NCBI RefSeq assembly: GCF_023517795.1
Contig: NZ_CP082928.1
Span: 2,232,001 to 2,296,000 of the forward strand
Length of the DNA stretch: 64,000 nt
Reading direction: 5' to 3'
Source: Pseudomonas fulva
Lineage (GTDB): Bacteria > Pseudomonadota > Gammaproteobacteria > Pseudomonadales > Pseudomonadaceae
Both the position numbers and the translations under genes were made by a program. A model generated the notes under the pieces. It was not told the DNA's origin. It ran no database searches and saw only the letters and a list, made by a program, of their open reading frames with translations. Every line of letters starts with the position of its first letter. Position 1 is the first letter of the stretch. Below, in pieces: positions 30,576-38,923 of this stretch.

Positions 30576-31186
30576 GCACCACCATCGCTACCCTCGAACA
30601 ACTGGAGGCGCTTTACGGCGTGCCCCACGAGCGCTCCCTGCGCAAGGAGCTGGGCTACCTGAGCGCGCCCTACCAGGCGCTGGTGGCGGCTTCGCCGTTC
30701 GTGGTGCTGGGCACCCATGGGCCGGATGGGCTGGACTGTTCGCCACGGGGTGATGCGCCGGGTTTCGTGCGGATCCTCGACGAGCGCACCCTGTTGCTGC
30801 CGGACCGCCCCGGCAACAACCGCATCGACAGCCTGCGCAACATCCTCCACGACCCCCACGTGGCGCTGCTGTTTCTGATTCCCGGGGTGGGCGAAAGCTT
30901 CCGGGTCAACGGCCGCGCGAGCATCTCGCTGGAGCCCGAGCTGCTGGCGCTGTGCGAGGCGCAAGGCAAGCTGCCGCGCAGCGTGCTGCGCATCAGCGTC
31001 GACACCTGCTACTTCCAGTGCTCCAAGGCGGCGGTGCGCTCCGGGTTGTGGGCGGTCGAACGGCAGGTCGAGCGGGCCAGCCTGCCGTCGGCCGGCGACC
31101 TGCTGAAGGCGGTGATGGACCCGCAGTTCGACGTCCAGGCCTACGAGCAGCAGCTGCAGGAACGTCTCAAAACCCAGCTTTATTGA
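30572..31186 (+). CDS. Pyridoxamine 5'-phosphate oxidase-fold flavoprotein (MSMEG/DR2398-type)
   Basis: The 204-residue product has the PPOX split-barrel signature for this subtype: GTHGPDGLDCSPRGD, followed by LLLPDRPGNNRIDSLRNIL and VNGRASIS. Such proteins bind FMN or F420-like cofactors, and the physiological reaction of this subgroup is unknown. It is translationally coupled to tag by an ATGA overlap, but no functional link is established. A short spacer separates it from the lipid A acyltransferase gene. Confidence 0.85.
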   Translation: MSTTIATLEQLEALYGVPHERSLRKELGYLSAPYQALVAASPFVVLGTHGPDGLDCSPRGDAPGFVRILDERTLLLPDRPGNNRIDSLRNILHDPHVALLFLIPGVGESFRVNGRASISLEPELLALCEAQGKLPRSVLRISVDTCYFQCSKAAVRSGLWAVERQVERASLPSAGDLLKAVMDPQFDVQAYEQQLQERLKTQLY

Positions 31187-31273
31187 ACGTTTCGTCGTTT
31201 CTGATCGTGTATGTAACAGTCAGGCCGGCCCCGGACGGTTACAATACGCGCCCTTTTTTATCGGGAGCTGCTT

Positions 31274-32161
31274 GTGGAAAAGCTCAAAGGCGCGCTGGTG
31301 GTCGGATCCCTGCGCTTGTTCGCCCTCCTGCCCTGGCGTGCGGTGCAATCGCTCGGCGCGATGATTGGCTGGCTGATGTGGAAGTTGCCGAACGGCTCCC
31401 GCGAAGTCGTGCGCATCAACCTCGCCAAGTGCTTTCCGGAACTGACCGCCGCCGAGCACGACAAGCTGGTCGGCCGCAGCCTGATGGACATCGGCCGCAC
31501 CCTGACCGAGAGCGCCTGCGCCTGGGTCTGGCCGGCCCACAAGTCACTGGCCCGCGTGCGCGAGGTCGAGGGCCTGGAAGTGCTCGAAGCCGCGCTTGCC
31601 TCCGGCAAGGGCGTGGTCGGCATCACCAGCCACCTGGGCAACTGGGAAGTGCTCAACCACTTCTACTGCTCGCAGTGCAAACCGATCATTTTCTACCGCC
31701 CACCGAAGCTCAAGGCAGTCGATGACCTGCTGCGCGAGCAACGGGTGCAACTCGGCAACCGGGTGGCACCGTCGACCAAGGAAGGCATCCTCAGCGTCAT
31801 CAAGGAAGTGCGCAAGGGCGGTGCCGTGGGCATTCCCGCCGACCCGGAGCCGAGCCTGTCGGCTGGTATCTTCGTGCCCTTCTGCGGCACCGTTGCGCTG
31901 ACCAGCAAGTTCGTGCCGGGCATGCTCGCCGGCGGCAAGGCGGTCGGCGTGTTCCTGCATGCGCTGCGCCTGGAGGACGGCTCGGGTTACAAGGTGATCC
32001 TCGAGGCCGCGCCCGAGGGCATGTACAGCGAAGACACCTACACCGCCGTGGCGGCCATGAGTGGCGTGGTCGAGAAGTACGTACGCGCCTACCCCAGCCA
32101 GTACATGTGGAGCATGAAGCGCTTCAAGAAACGCCCCGAGGGCGAAGAGCGCTGGTACTGA
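31274..32161 (+). CDS. Lipid A biosynthesis acyltransferase (HtrB/LpxL family)
   Basis: The product has 295 residues and starts with GTG (MEKLKGALVVGSLRLFALLP) after a GGGAG ribosome-binding site. An N-terminal membrane helix is followed by the LpxL/M catalytic motif TSHLGNWEVL (HX4E), the FYRPPKLKAVDDLL block, and GIPADPEPSLSAG. These enzymes add secondary acyl chains to lipid A using acyl-ACP. The position corresponds to PA0011 of P. aeruginosa (htrB1 in my recollection). The next gene is a PilZ protein as in that genome. Confidence 0.92.
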   Translation: MEKLKGALVVGSLRLFALLPWRAVQSLGAMIGWLMWKLPNGSREVVRINLAKCFPELTAAEHDKLVGRSLMDIGRTLTESACAWVWPAHKSLARVREVEGLEVLEAALASGKGVVGITSHLGNWEVLNHFYCSQCKPIIFYRPPKLKAVDDLLREQRVQLGNRVAPSTKEGILSVIKEVRKGGAVGIPADPEPSLSAGIFVPFCGTVALTSKFVPGMLAGGKAVGVFLHALRLEDGSGYKVILEAAPEGMYSEDTYTAVAAMSGVVEKYVRAYPSQYMWSMKRFKKRPEGEERWY

Positions 32162-32256
32162 AACCGGCGGCGCCTCGCAACCTCGTGCCGCTTCGCTAGG
32201 CTTGCCCGGCAATTTGAGTTATTAACGGGGCACATCTTTCCCGAGGCTGTCAGGAC

Positions 32257-32523
32257 ATGTCCGCCAACCAGCGTCAGCATCCCCGTACACCGATGAAATG
32301 TCGGATCAAGATCTGCCACCCGAGCTTTGGTGAGCTGGTCGCCCAGACCCGCGATCTTTCCGACGGCGGCGTGTACGTCAAGCACGAGAGTCTGGCCGAC
32401 CTGGAGCCCGGCACTCGGGTGACCGGCCAGGTGCAGGACCTGCCCATCGAGGCGCCAATCCTGGAGATGGAAGTCATGCGCGTCACTCCCGAGGGTGTGG
32501 GGCTGCGCTTTATCCGCGACTGA
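32257..32523 (+). CDS. PilZ-domain protein (c-di-GMP receptor)
   Basis: The product is a single 88-residue PilZ domain. The RXXXR motif is RQHPR at residues 6-10 and the second motif (D/N)XSXXG is DLSDGG at about 40-45, so all usual cyclic-di-GMP contact residues are present. It therefore probably binds the second messenger and acts on an unknown partner. The equivalent gene follows the lipid A acyltransferase gene in P. aeruginosa (PA0012 as I recall). Confidence 0.93.
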   Translation: MSANQRQHPRTPMKCRIKICHPSFGELVAQTRDLSDGGVYVKHESLADLEPGTRVTGQVQDLPIEAPILEMEVMRVTPEGVGLRFIRD

Positions 32524-32568
32524 ATCCAACGGGCCGGCGCCCTGCTCCGCCGGCCTCGTTCGTTGTGC

Positions 32569-33495
32569 CTACAGCTTGGCCTTCACCGCCGCCAGGCCGT
32601 CACCGCCATCACGGGTTTTCACGCCCTCCAGCCAGCCTTCCAGCACCTGCGGGTTGGCCTTGATCCAGTTCTTGATCGCCGTGGTATTGGCCACCTTGCG
32701 GTTGAGCACGTCGTCCATGATGGTGTTCTCCATCTCCTGGGTGAACTTCAGGTTGGTCAGCAGCTTGCCCACGTTCGGGCATTCGGCAACAAAGCCCTTG
32801 CGTGCCAGGGTGTTGACCGAACCGGTGCTGCCGAAGAACTTCTCGCCGCCCTTGAGGTACCTCATGTCGAACTGCACGTTCATCGGGTGCGGCGTCCAGC
32901 CGAGGAACACCACGAACGCGTCGCGCTTCACCGCGCGGCCGACCTGCACCAGCATGGCCTGCTCGCTGGACTCCACCAACTGCCAGTCACCCAGGCCGAA
33001 TTCGTCGCCGGCGATCATCTGGCGGATGTAGTCATTGGCGGGCGAGCCCGAGCCGATGCCGTAGATCTTCTTGCCGAACCTGTCGGCGAATTTGGCGAGG
33101 TCGTTGAAATCCTTCACGCCGGCTTCATAAGCGTAGGTCGGCACGGCCAGGGTGTATTCGGTGCCGCCGAGGTTCTCCACCACCTTGTCGATCTGCCCGG
33201 TGGCCACGTAGCGCTCGTAGTCATGCTGGCCGGCGGGCATCCAGTTGCCGAGAAACACGTCGACCTGGCCTTTCTGCAGGCCGGCGAAGATGATCGGCAC
33301 GGCCAGGGTGCGGGTCTGCGGTTTGTAGCCCAGGCCGTCGAGCAGCAGGCTGGCGATGCCGTTGGTGACCGCGATGTCGCTCCAGCCTGGGTCGGCCAGG
33401 CTGACGCTGGCGCATTTGGCGTCTTCCGCCTGGGCGTACAGGCTGGCGCTCAGGGCCAGCAGGCTGGCGGTGATCACGGTCTTGAGTGGCTTCAT
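32569..33495 (-). CDS. Choline/betaine ABC transporter substrate-binding protein (ChoX/ProX type)
   Basis: I prefer the ATG at 33495 (308 residues) because an AGGA ribosome-binding site lies 8 bases before it; the ATG at 33501 is only two bases from that site. A signal peptide ends near AQAEDAKC. The mature protein has the quaternary-ammonium-binding type II fold, with LADPGWSDIAVTNG, FLGNWMPAGQHD and FLGWTPHPMNV, segments that carry the aromatic cage residues in choline-binding ChoX. No permease or ATPase gene is adjacent, so it is an orphan binding protein that may feed a transporter encoded elsewhere. Confidence 0.88.
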   Translation of the reverse strand: MKPLKTVITASLLALSASLYAQAEDAKCASVSLADPGWSDIAVTNGIASLLLDGLGYKPQTRTLAVPIIFAGLQKGQVDVFLGNWMPAGQHDYERYVATGQIDKVVENLGGTEYTLAVPTYAYEAGVKDFNDLAKFADRFGKKIYGIGSGSPANDYIRQMIAGDEFGLGDWQLVESSEQAMLVQVGRAVKRDAFVVFLGWTPHPMNVQFDMRYLKGGEKFFGSTGSVNTLARKGFVAECPNVGKLLTNLKFTQEMENTIMDDVLNRKVANTTAIKNWIKANPQVLEGWLEGVKTRDGGDGLAAVKAKL

Positions 33496-33742
33496 CGGCA
33501 TTGTCCTGATGCGTGAGGGAGCTGTAACCCTAGCAGATACAGGGGCGATTCCTGCCCTGTGTCAGGCGGCTTCTGACCTTTACCGTTCGTCGCCGAAAAG
33601 GGGAAAAAATGAACCCAGGGCAATTTTCAACTGTCCGTCCACGGGACGTGCGGAGCACTCTTTTAGTTCATTATTTAGGTTGCAAGTGGCTGATCAAGGA
33701 AGGGATTCGCGGCGGCTTGAGTCTTCTTTCAAGGTCATCGAA

Positions 33743-34285
33743 TTGAATAAACTGATCCTTTCTCTGTTTTTGGGCGGCACCCTCTTATGTGCTGCAGCTG
33801 GCAATGCCTCGGCCAGCTTCCGGGTTCACCTGCAGGACGGCAGCAGCCGTGTCGTCGCCCCCGCCAAGGCCGACCCCAATTCTTCCCAGGCTGTCGTCAA
33901 CCGGGCGCTGAGCGCACTGGGCACCCCGTACCGCTGGGGCGGCACCAGCCTCGAGCACGGCTTCGACTGCAGCGGCCTGGTCAACTATGCGTTCAAGAAG
34001 GTCGATGACCTCGACCTGCCCCGCACCTCCCGCGCGCTCTCCCGCGTCGATGGTCCCAAGGTGGCCAAGGGCGATCTGGAGCCGGGTGACCTGCTGTTCT
34101 TCCGTATCCGTGGGCGCAGTGTCGACCACGTGGCCATCTACCTGGGCAACGACCGCTTCATTCACGCGCCGCGGCGTGGCACCAACGTGCGCATCGACAA
34201 GCTCAGCGACGGCTACTGGAAAAAGCACTTCCAGCTGGCCCGGCGGGTGATGCCCGAGGGTGCGCAACTGGCCAGCAACGGCTGA
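33743..34285 (+). CDS. Secreted NlpC/P60-family peptidoglycan endopeptidase
   Basis: The best start is a TTG at 33743, giving 180 residues that open with a signal peptide (MNKLILSLFLGGTLLCAAAGNASA). AAGG lies 8 bases upstream, and no ATG or GTG is suitably placed. The NlpC/P60 core has the catalytic Cys in HGFDCSGLVNYAF (about residue 75), the His in VDHVAIYLGN and the polar residue in FIHAPRRG. These enzymes cleave stem peptides of the cell wall. The gene stands alone, divergent from the binding-protein gene. The weak TTG start suggests low expression. Confidence 0.88.
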   Translation: MNKLILSLFLGGTLLCAAAGNASASFRVHLQDGSSRVVAPAKADPNSSQAVVNRALSALGTPYRWGGTSLEHGFDCSGLVNYAFKKVDDLDLPRTSRALSRVDGPKVAKGDLEPGDLLFFRIRGRSVDHVAIYLGNDRFIHAPRRGTNVRIDKLSDGYWKKHFQLARRVMPEGAQLASNG

Positions 34286-34339
34286 CAGGGTCGGCGAAAC
34301 GACTGTTGTGTGGCGAAGGCGGCCAGCGGTGCAGTACCT

Positions 34340-34386
34340 GTGGGAGCGGGCCATGCCCGCGATTCGCGCGTATGGCGCGCTCCCAC
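34340..34386. repeat. REP-type palindrome (GTGGGAGCG family)
   Basis: The sequence starts GTGGGAGCGGGCC and ends GCGCGCTCCCAC, with complementary inner arms. This is the common Pseudomonas extragenic palindrome. It is downstream of the NlpC/P60 gene. A further palindrome CCCACGCAGAGCGTGGG follows at 34414-34430 and recurs at 49973-49989. Confidence 0.8.
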
Positions 34387-34567
34387 AATGGATCGCCGAG
34401 CAGCCGCTAGCATCCCACGCAGAGCGTGGGGAGCGACCGGTTGAGTGGGCCGCTTCTGCCTTCGAGGCGTCGCCAAGCAAAGAGGTTGGTCATCCGCCGG
34501 GCGGGCTGTTACCAGGGCAGCCCAGGCAGTACACTGCGCGCCGCTTGCAGCCATGTCGGCTGCGGCA

Positions 34568-34600
34568 ATGGGTTCCCTAACCCCATTTCACGAAAAAGGA
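34568..34600 (+). promoter_or_regulatory. preQ1-I riboswitch controlling yhhQ
   Basis: The RNA has a P1 stem AATGGG (34567-34572) / CCCATT (34582-34587), a short loop TTCCCTAAC, and the A-rich tail TTCACGAAAAAGGA. This lines up with the class I preQ1 aptamer of Thermoanaerobacter as I remember it (UGGGU-loop-UAACCCCA, then an A-rich tail running into the Shine-Dalgarno). The tail AAAAAGGA is the ribosome-binding site of the next gene, so ligand binding should hide it and switch off translation. The downstream gene is a queuosine-precursor transporter, which fits exactly. Confidence 0.88.
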
Positions 34601-34606
34601 CATCCC

Positions 34607-35257
34607 ATGACCCTGCTTCCCGCCTCGGTCAGCCGCGCCGTATTGGCTGCGCTGATCGCGTTCCACATCCTCATCATCATCGCCAGCAACTACCTGGTGC
34701 AGTTGCCGATCACCCTGTTCGGCTGGCACACCACCTGGGGCGCATTCAGCTTCCCGTTCATCTTCCTGGCCACCGACCTCACCGTCCGCCTGATCGGCAA
34801 ACATGCCGCGCGCGTGGTGATCGCCCGGGTGATGGTGCCCGCGTTGATCGCCTCCTACATCGTCTCGGTGCTGTTCCATGAAGGCGCCTTCGGCGGCGTG
34901 GCGGCCCTGGGCGAATTCAACCTGTTCGTGTTCCGCATCGCCCTGGCCAGCTTTCTGGCCTACGTGCTCGGCCAGCTGCTCGACATCCAGGTGTTCGACC
35001 GCCTGCGCCAGCTCAGGCACTGGTGGGTGGCGCCAGCGGCCTCCAGCGTGTTCGGCCAGGCCATGGACACCCTGGCGTTCTTCTCCATCGCCTTCTGGCA
35101 GAGCAGCGACCCGTTCATGGCCGCCAACTGGGTGGAGATCGCCGTGGTCGACTACGTGATCAAGCTGGCGGTCAGCCTGGCGCTGTTCGTACCGCTGTAC
35201 GGCATGCTGCTCGGGGCCATCGTGCGGCGCTTGCCGCAGCGCACCGCGCTGAACTGA
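34607..35257 (+). CDS. yhhQ: 7-cyano-7-deazaguanine/queuosine-precursor transporter YhhQ
   Basis: This 216-residue polytopic membrane protein belongs to the YhhQ (COG1738, VUT) family: SNYLVQLPITLFG, FPFIFLATDLTVRL near the N-terminus and WWVAPAASSVFGQAMDTLAFF later. E. coli YhhQ imports preQ0 and preQ1 for tRNA queuosine salvage. The upstream preQ1-I riboswitch gives independent support for the assignment and for feedback control at translation. A terminator follows at 35275. Confidence 0.94.
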   Translation: MTLLPASVSRAVLAALIAFHILIIIASNYLVQLPITLFGWHTTWGAFSFPFIFLATDLTVRLIGKHAARVVIARVMVPALIASYIVSVLFHEGAFGGVAALGEFNLFVFRIALASFLAYVLGQLLDIQVFDRLRQLRHWWVAPAASSVFGQAMDTLAFFSIAFWQSSDPFMAANWVEIAVVDYVIKLAVSLALFVPLYGMLLGAIVRRLPQRTALN

Positions 35258-35274
35258 CACGGCCGCAAAGCAAG

Positions 35275-35309
35275 AACGCCGGATCCCCTCACGGACATCC
35301 GGCGTTTTT
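35275..35309. terminator. Rho-independent terminator after yhhQ
   Basis: The arms AACGCCGGAT (35275-35284) and ATCCGGCGTT (35297-35306) form a perfect 10-base-pair stem followed by TTT. It lies between the convergent yhhQ and MFS transporter genes. Confidence 0.9.
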
Positions 35310-35328
35310 CATGGCGTGACTGGCTGGC

Positions 35329-36618
35329 TCAGCGCGATGCGACAGCCATTGGCAACGCCTGCAGGCGCGACAGGTGCAGGGCCACGGCCAGGGAGATCAG
35401 CAGCAGCGAGCCGATGAACAGGCCCAGGCCGTCCCAGCCACCGGCCTGCCAGAACACCCCGCCCAGGGTGCCGGCGACGCTGGAGCCCAGGTAGTAGCAG
35501 AACAGGTACAGCGACGATGCCTGGCCCTTGGCCTGGGTGGCGCGACGGCCGATCCAGCTGCTCGACACCGAGTGGGCACCGAAGAAGCCGAAGGTGAACA
35601 GCAGCATGCCGACCAGGATCACCGGCAGCACGTCGAACAGGGTCAGCACCAGGCCGGCGAGCATCAGGCCGATCACCGCCCAGAGCACCTTGCGACGGCC
35701 CAGCTTGTCGGCCAGGGCGCCGACCTGCGCGGAGCTGTAGATACCCGACAGGTAGACGATCGACAGCAGGCCGATACTGGTCTGGTCGAGCTTGAAGGGG
35801 GCTTCGATCAGTCGGTAGCCGATGTAGTTGAACAGCGTCACGAAGGCGCCCATCAGCAGGAAACCCTGCAAGAACAGCCATGGCAGGCCAGCATCGCGGA
35901 ACTGCAGGGTGTAGCCCTGCAGCAAGCTGCGCGGGCGCAGCGAGCGGGGGCGGAAGTTGCGCGACTCGGGCAGCAGGCGCCAGAACGCCGTGCCGGCCAG
36001 CAGGCCGAGGCCACCGAGGGTACCGAGCACCGCGTGCCAGGACATGAAGTCCACCAGTACGCCGCTGAGCAGGCGCCCGCTCATGCCGCCGATGGCGTTG
36101 CCGCCGATGTATACGCCCATGGCCAGGCCCAGGTGCAGCGGGTCGATTTCCTCGCTCAGGTAGCTCATGGCCACGGCGGCCAGGCCGCTCAGTGCCAGGC
36201 CGACCAGCGCGCGCATCACCAGCACGCCTTCCCAGGTCGGCATCAGCGCGCTGCCCACGGTGAACAGGGCGGCGGCGAGCAGCGACACCACCATCACCGG
36301 TTTGCGGCCGAGCGCATCGGACAACGGTCCGGTTATCAACAGGCCCACGGCCAGGGTGATGGTGGACACGGAAAGGATCAGGCTGCTCTGTGCGGCGCTG
36401 AGCGCGAACTGCTGCGCCAGCATCGGCATCATCGGCTGCACGCAATAGAGCAGTGCGAAGGTGGCGAAACCGCCGCTGCACATGGCGAGAATGGTGCGCA
36501 GAAAGGCGCGGGTGCCCTTCTGGATATAAACGGGCTCCAGTGGGGCGCTGCGGGGGGCAGGTTCCTCGTTTGCGGGGCTGAAACACTCGTGCGGTGCGTG
36601 TGGAACGGGCTGACTCAT
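35329..36618 (-). CDS. MFS transporter (YnfM-like, 12 TM)
   Basis: Start at the ATG at 36618 (MSQPVPHAPHECF), with an AGAGG site before it, gives 429 residues; the open frame extends further but is not coding-like. A polar N-terminal tail of about 38 residues precedes twelve hydrophobic helices. The MFS loop 2-3 motif is present as GPLSDALGRKPVMV, with a second copy GALADKLGRRKVL after helix 8. Substrate is unknown; YnfM-type transporters are often drug or metabolite exporters. It is divergent from a LysR regulator gene that probably controls it. Confidence 0.88.
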   Translation of the reverse strand: MSQPVPHAPHECFSPANEEPAPRSAPLEPVYIQKGTRAFLRTILAMCSGGFATFALLYCVQPMMPMLAQQFALSAAQSSLILSVSTITLAVGLLITGPLSDALGRKPVMVVSLLAAALFTVGSALMPTWEGVLVMRALVGLALSGLAAVAMSYLSEEIDPLHLGLAMGVYIGGNAIGGMSGRLLSGVLVDFMSWHAVLGTLGGLGLLAGTAFWRLLPESRNFRPRSLRPRSLLQGYTLQFRDAGLPWLFLQGFLLMGAFVTLFNYIGYRLIEAPFKLDQTSIGLLSIVYLSGIYSSAQVGALADKLGRRKVLWAVIGLMLAGLVLTLFDVLPVILVGMLLFTFGFFGAHSVSSSWIGRRATQAKGQASSLYLFCYYLGSSVAGTLGGVFWQAGGWDGLGLFIGSLLLISLAVALHLSRLQALPMAVASR

Positions 36619-36748
36619 TACGACCTCTTGAACACTCGATTCCCAGGCGAAGCGCCGCCGCATGCACTGACGAATGTCGGCATGGGTGGTTGTTGTTATT
36701 GGGAATGAAGTCAGGATAAATAGGCGTGCAAGTTCTTTCCAATATAAT

Positions 36749-36778
36749 ATTCGACCTGATCGATACGTTATTCGACCT
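36749..36778. promoter_or_regulatory. Direct repeat in the MFS-LysR divergent promoter
   Basis: ATTCGACCT occurs at 36749-36757 and again at 36770-36778, centre-to-centre 21 bases or two helical turns. Flanking dyads (TCGACCTGATCGA) are also visible. The position in the spacer of a LysR-regulated divergent pair fits a regulator-binding site. This is inference without experimental support. Confidence 0.5.
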
Positions 36779-36792
36779 ATTGGGAGTGAGCG

Positions 36793-37692
36793 GTGGAGTT
36801 GCGCCATTTACGTTATTTCGTGGCCGTTGCCGAAGAGCTGCACTTCGGTCGCGCCGCCGACCTGCTGGGCATTTCCCAGCCGCCGCTGAGCCAGCAGATC
36901 CAGGCGCTGGAGCAGGAGCTGGGGGTGCGTCTGTTCGAGCGCAGCAACCGCCACGTAGCGCTCACCGATGCCGGGCGGCTGTTTCTCGAGGAGACGCGGC
37001 AGACCCTGGCCCAGGTCAGCAAGTCAGTGGACGTGGTGCGCCGCGCCGAGCAGGGCGAGATCGGCGAGCTGCAGATCGGCTTCACCGCCTCGGCGCCGTT
37101 CGTGTCGATCATTCCCCGGGCGGTGTTCGCCTTTCGCCAGGCGTTTCCGGCCGTGCACCTGGATCTGCAGGAAATGACCAGCAGCCAGGTCTGCCAGGCG
37201 CTGATGGACAAGAAGCTGCAGATCGGCATGATCCGCCCGCTGGACCTGCCCGCCGAGCTGGATGCCGTGGAACTGCTCAGCGAGCCCCTGGTGGCGCTGC
37301 TGCATGCCGGGCATCCGCTGGCCGGTGAACAGGACGGCGGGCTGGCGCTGGCCGAGTTGGCGGACCAGCCATTCGTGTTCTTTCCGCGCAGCTACGGCAC
37401 CGGCCTGTACGGCCAACTGTTCAGCCTGGCCCGTCAGGCCGGCTTCACCCCGCGCATCACCCAGGAGGCCCACGAGGCACTGACCATCATCGGCCTGGTG
37501 GCCGCCGGGCTTGGGGTTTCGGTGCTGCCGGCATCGTTTCGGCGCATTCGCATCGATGGCGTGGTGTTCCGTACCCTGACCGATGCCGACGCCACCACCG
37601 CGGTGTGGCTGGTCAAACGCCGCCAGGAACGCTCGCCCCTGGCCCAGGCCTTTATCGACCTGCTGACCCGCGAGGTGCAGGCGCTCAAGTAA
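36793..37692 (+). CDS. LysR-family transcriptional regulator
   Basis: The product has 299 residues from a GTG start (MELRHLRYFVAVAEELHFGR) preceded by GGGAGTG. The N-terminal winged helix-turn-helix has the LysR signature AADLLGISQPPLSQQIQALEQELG at about residues 20-45, and the effector-binding domain follows. The gene is divergent from the MFS transporter gene, and repeated ATTCGACCT boxes lie between them. It is likely a local regulator of that exporter in response to an unknown ligand. Confidence 0.92.
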   Translation: MELRHLRYFVAVAEELHFGRAADLLGISQPPLSQQIQALEQELGVRLFERSNRHVALTDAGRLFLEETRQTLAQVSKSVDVVRRAEQGEIGELQIGFTASAPFVSIIPRAVFAFRQAFPAVHLDLQEMTSSQVCQALMDKKLQIGMIRPLDLPAELDAVELLSEPLVALLHAGHPLAGEQDGGLALAELADQPFVFFPRSYGTGLYGQLFSLARQAGFTPRITQEAHEALTIIGLVAAGLGVSVLPASFRRIRIDGVVFRTLTDADATTAVWLVKRRQERSPLAQAFIDLLTREVQALK

Positions 37693-37979
37693 AGGCACAC
37701 GCACTTTCCAGTACAGCTGACAAAAGATTCCGTATCTCCGTGCCCAACGAGCTACGAGGCTGGCGCATATTTCTGATCTGGGGCTGCCAATTTCGTAGCA
37801 AAACGCCTTGAGGCAAACATTCATTTACGGCTGTCACGATGTCTGTTCCTGATTGTGCAATTTCTTGCGCAATCAGAGCTTTTCGACGTTTTTGTCACAT
37901 AAAAAGATCTTTTCTATTGCGCCTATCTGCTTCTGCGCAGCATAGTTTTGAGACCTTGCCGACCGATAGGGAGATTGGA
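37693..37979. other. AT-rich spacer upstream of the type VI effector module
   Basis: This 287-base gap contains no gene. Its second half is markedly AT-rich. A near-perfect inverted repeat GATTGTGCAA / TTGCGCAATC lies at about 37851-37874 and could be a regulator site or a short hairpin. The module's promoter should be here; GGGAGATTGGA just before 37980 is the ribosome-binding site of the PAAR gene. Confidence 0.45.
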
Positions 37980-38381
37980 ATGTCTGGTAAACCTGCTGCC
38001 CGCCTGGGCGATCCCACCGCCTGCCCATTGCCTGGCCATGGTAATAATCCGATTGCCGAGGGCTCACCCGACGTCTTTTTCGACGGCTTTCCTGCCGCCC
38101 GTCAAGGCGATGCCACTGTCTGCGGCGGGACTCTAAGTACTCATGTCATACCTAATGTACTGATCAACGGATTGCCTGCCTGCGTGGTCGGGACATTGGG
38201 TAGCCACGGCAATGTGATCGTCGGTGGCTCGGGCACCGTGCTGATCGGCAATACCAGTGGCTCGCCCGCCCCTGCGATCCAGGCCGCCAGGGCGCCGAAA
38301 CTGTGTTTGCAGTGCCTGTTGCTGGCGGCGCAGCGCAACCAGACTTTCGTGCCACTGGAAAGCCTTGGAGCGCGCCGATGA
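37980..38381 (+). CDS. PAAR-domain type VI secretion tip protein (PAAR4-like)
   Basis: The ATG at 37980 with a GGAG site gives 133 residues. Residues about 1-95 are a full PAAR domain (MSGKPAARLGDPTACP, GHGNNPIAEGSPDVFFDGFP, AARQGD, then VIPNVLINGLPA, SHGNVIVGGSGTVLIG). The C-terminal tail carries CLQCLLLAAQ, probably for cargo attachment. PAAR proteins cap the VgrG spike. The order PAAR, DUF4123 chaperone, small co-chaperone, Tox-REase-5 effector and immunity matches the P. aeruginosa PAAR4-TecT-coTecT-TseT-TsiT cluster (PA3904-PA3908 as I recall). It has an ATGA overlap with the next gene. Confidence 0.92.
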   Translation: MSGKPAARLGDPTACPLPGHGNNPIAEGSPDVFFDGFPAARQGDATVCGGTLSTHVIPNVLINGLPACVVGTLGSHGNVIVGGSGTVLIGNTSGSPAPAIQAARAPKLCLQCLLLAAQRNQTFVPLESLGARR

Positions 38382-38923
38382 CGAACGCTGGTGCTGTAGC
38401 ATCACTGTGCCGACGCCTGCCCCTGGATTCGCTGAATAATGCGAACAGGCTCTATGCCCTGGTGGACGGTGCCCGCTACCTGACCTTGGACAAGCGCCTT
38501 GCAGATGCCGCCGGGAGTATCCAATTCCAATGGCTACTGGCAGGCAGCGAACTGGACGAGATCAGCCATGCCGGGCCTGCCCTGGTCGAGTTCTCGAGCA
38601 TGCACGCTTCGGCCAATGGGTTTCTGGATTGGCTGATCGCCCGCGACAAGCAATCGCCCCTGGTCTCCTGGTTGTGGAGCGGGCACCCCTTCACGGTCAT
38701 GGCCGAACACCACCGGTGCCTGCTGTTCACCCAGATGCCCGATGGCCGGCGTTCCCTGTTCCGCTACTACAACCCCCAGGTCAGGCGCGCCCTGGAGCAG
38801 GTCGTGACACCCGGTCAACGCCAGCAACTGATGCGCCACGTCAGCCAGTGGCAGATCTGGCAGCCCTTGCAGAGCGGCTACCTCAGCTATGAGGGGCAGG
38901 ATGTGGAGGCGGGCGATGTTTGA
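38378..38923 (+). CDS. DUF4123 type VI effector chaperone (TecT-like)
   Basis: The ATG at 38378 overlaps the PAAR stop (ATGA) and gives 181 residues. The DUF4123 pattern is visible: RLYALVDGARY near the start, GPALVEF in the middle and LLFTQMPDGRRSLFRYYNPQVRRAL towards the end. DUF4123 proteins load specific effectors onto PAAR or VgrG and are not secreted. In P. aeruginosa the TecT chaperone works with a small co-chaperone, and here the next gene occupies that place. It overlaps that gene by 8 bases. Confidence 0.9.
   Translation: MTNAGAVASLCRRLPLDSLNNANRLYALVDGARYLTLDKRLADAAGSIQFQWLLAGSELDEISHAGPALVEFSSMHASANGFLDWLIARDKQSPLVSWLWSGHPFTVMAEHHRCLLFTQMPDGRRSLFRYYNPQVRRALEQVVTPGQRQQLMRHVSQWQIWQPLQSGYLSYEGQDVEAGDV

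Noticed and set aside
33356..33742. Upstream in-frame extension of the NlpC/P60 gene
   Set aside because: It overlaps the opposite-strand binding-protein gene and its promoter. The signal peptide only begins at the TTG at 33743.
30841..34140. Further parS-like CCACGTGG sequences
   Set aside because: Sites such as CCCCACGTGGCG and GACCACGTGGCC share only the central 8 bases and are not palindromic over 16 bases.
35374..36708. 444-codon open frame antisense to the MFS transporter
   Set aside because: The Gln/Ala/His-rich translation is typical of a shadow of a hydrophobic gene.
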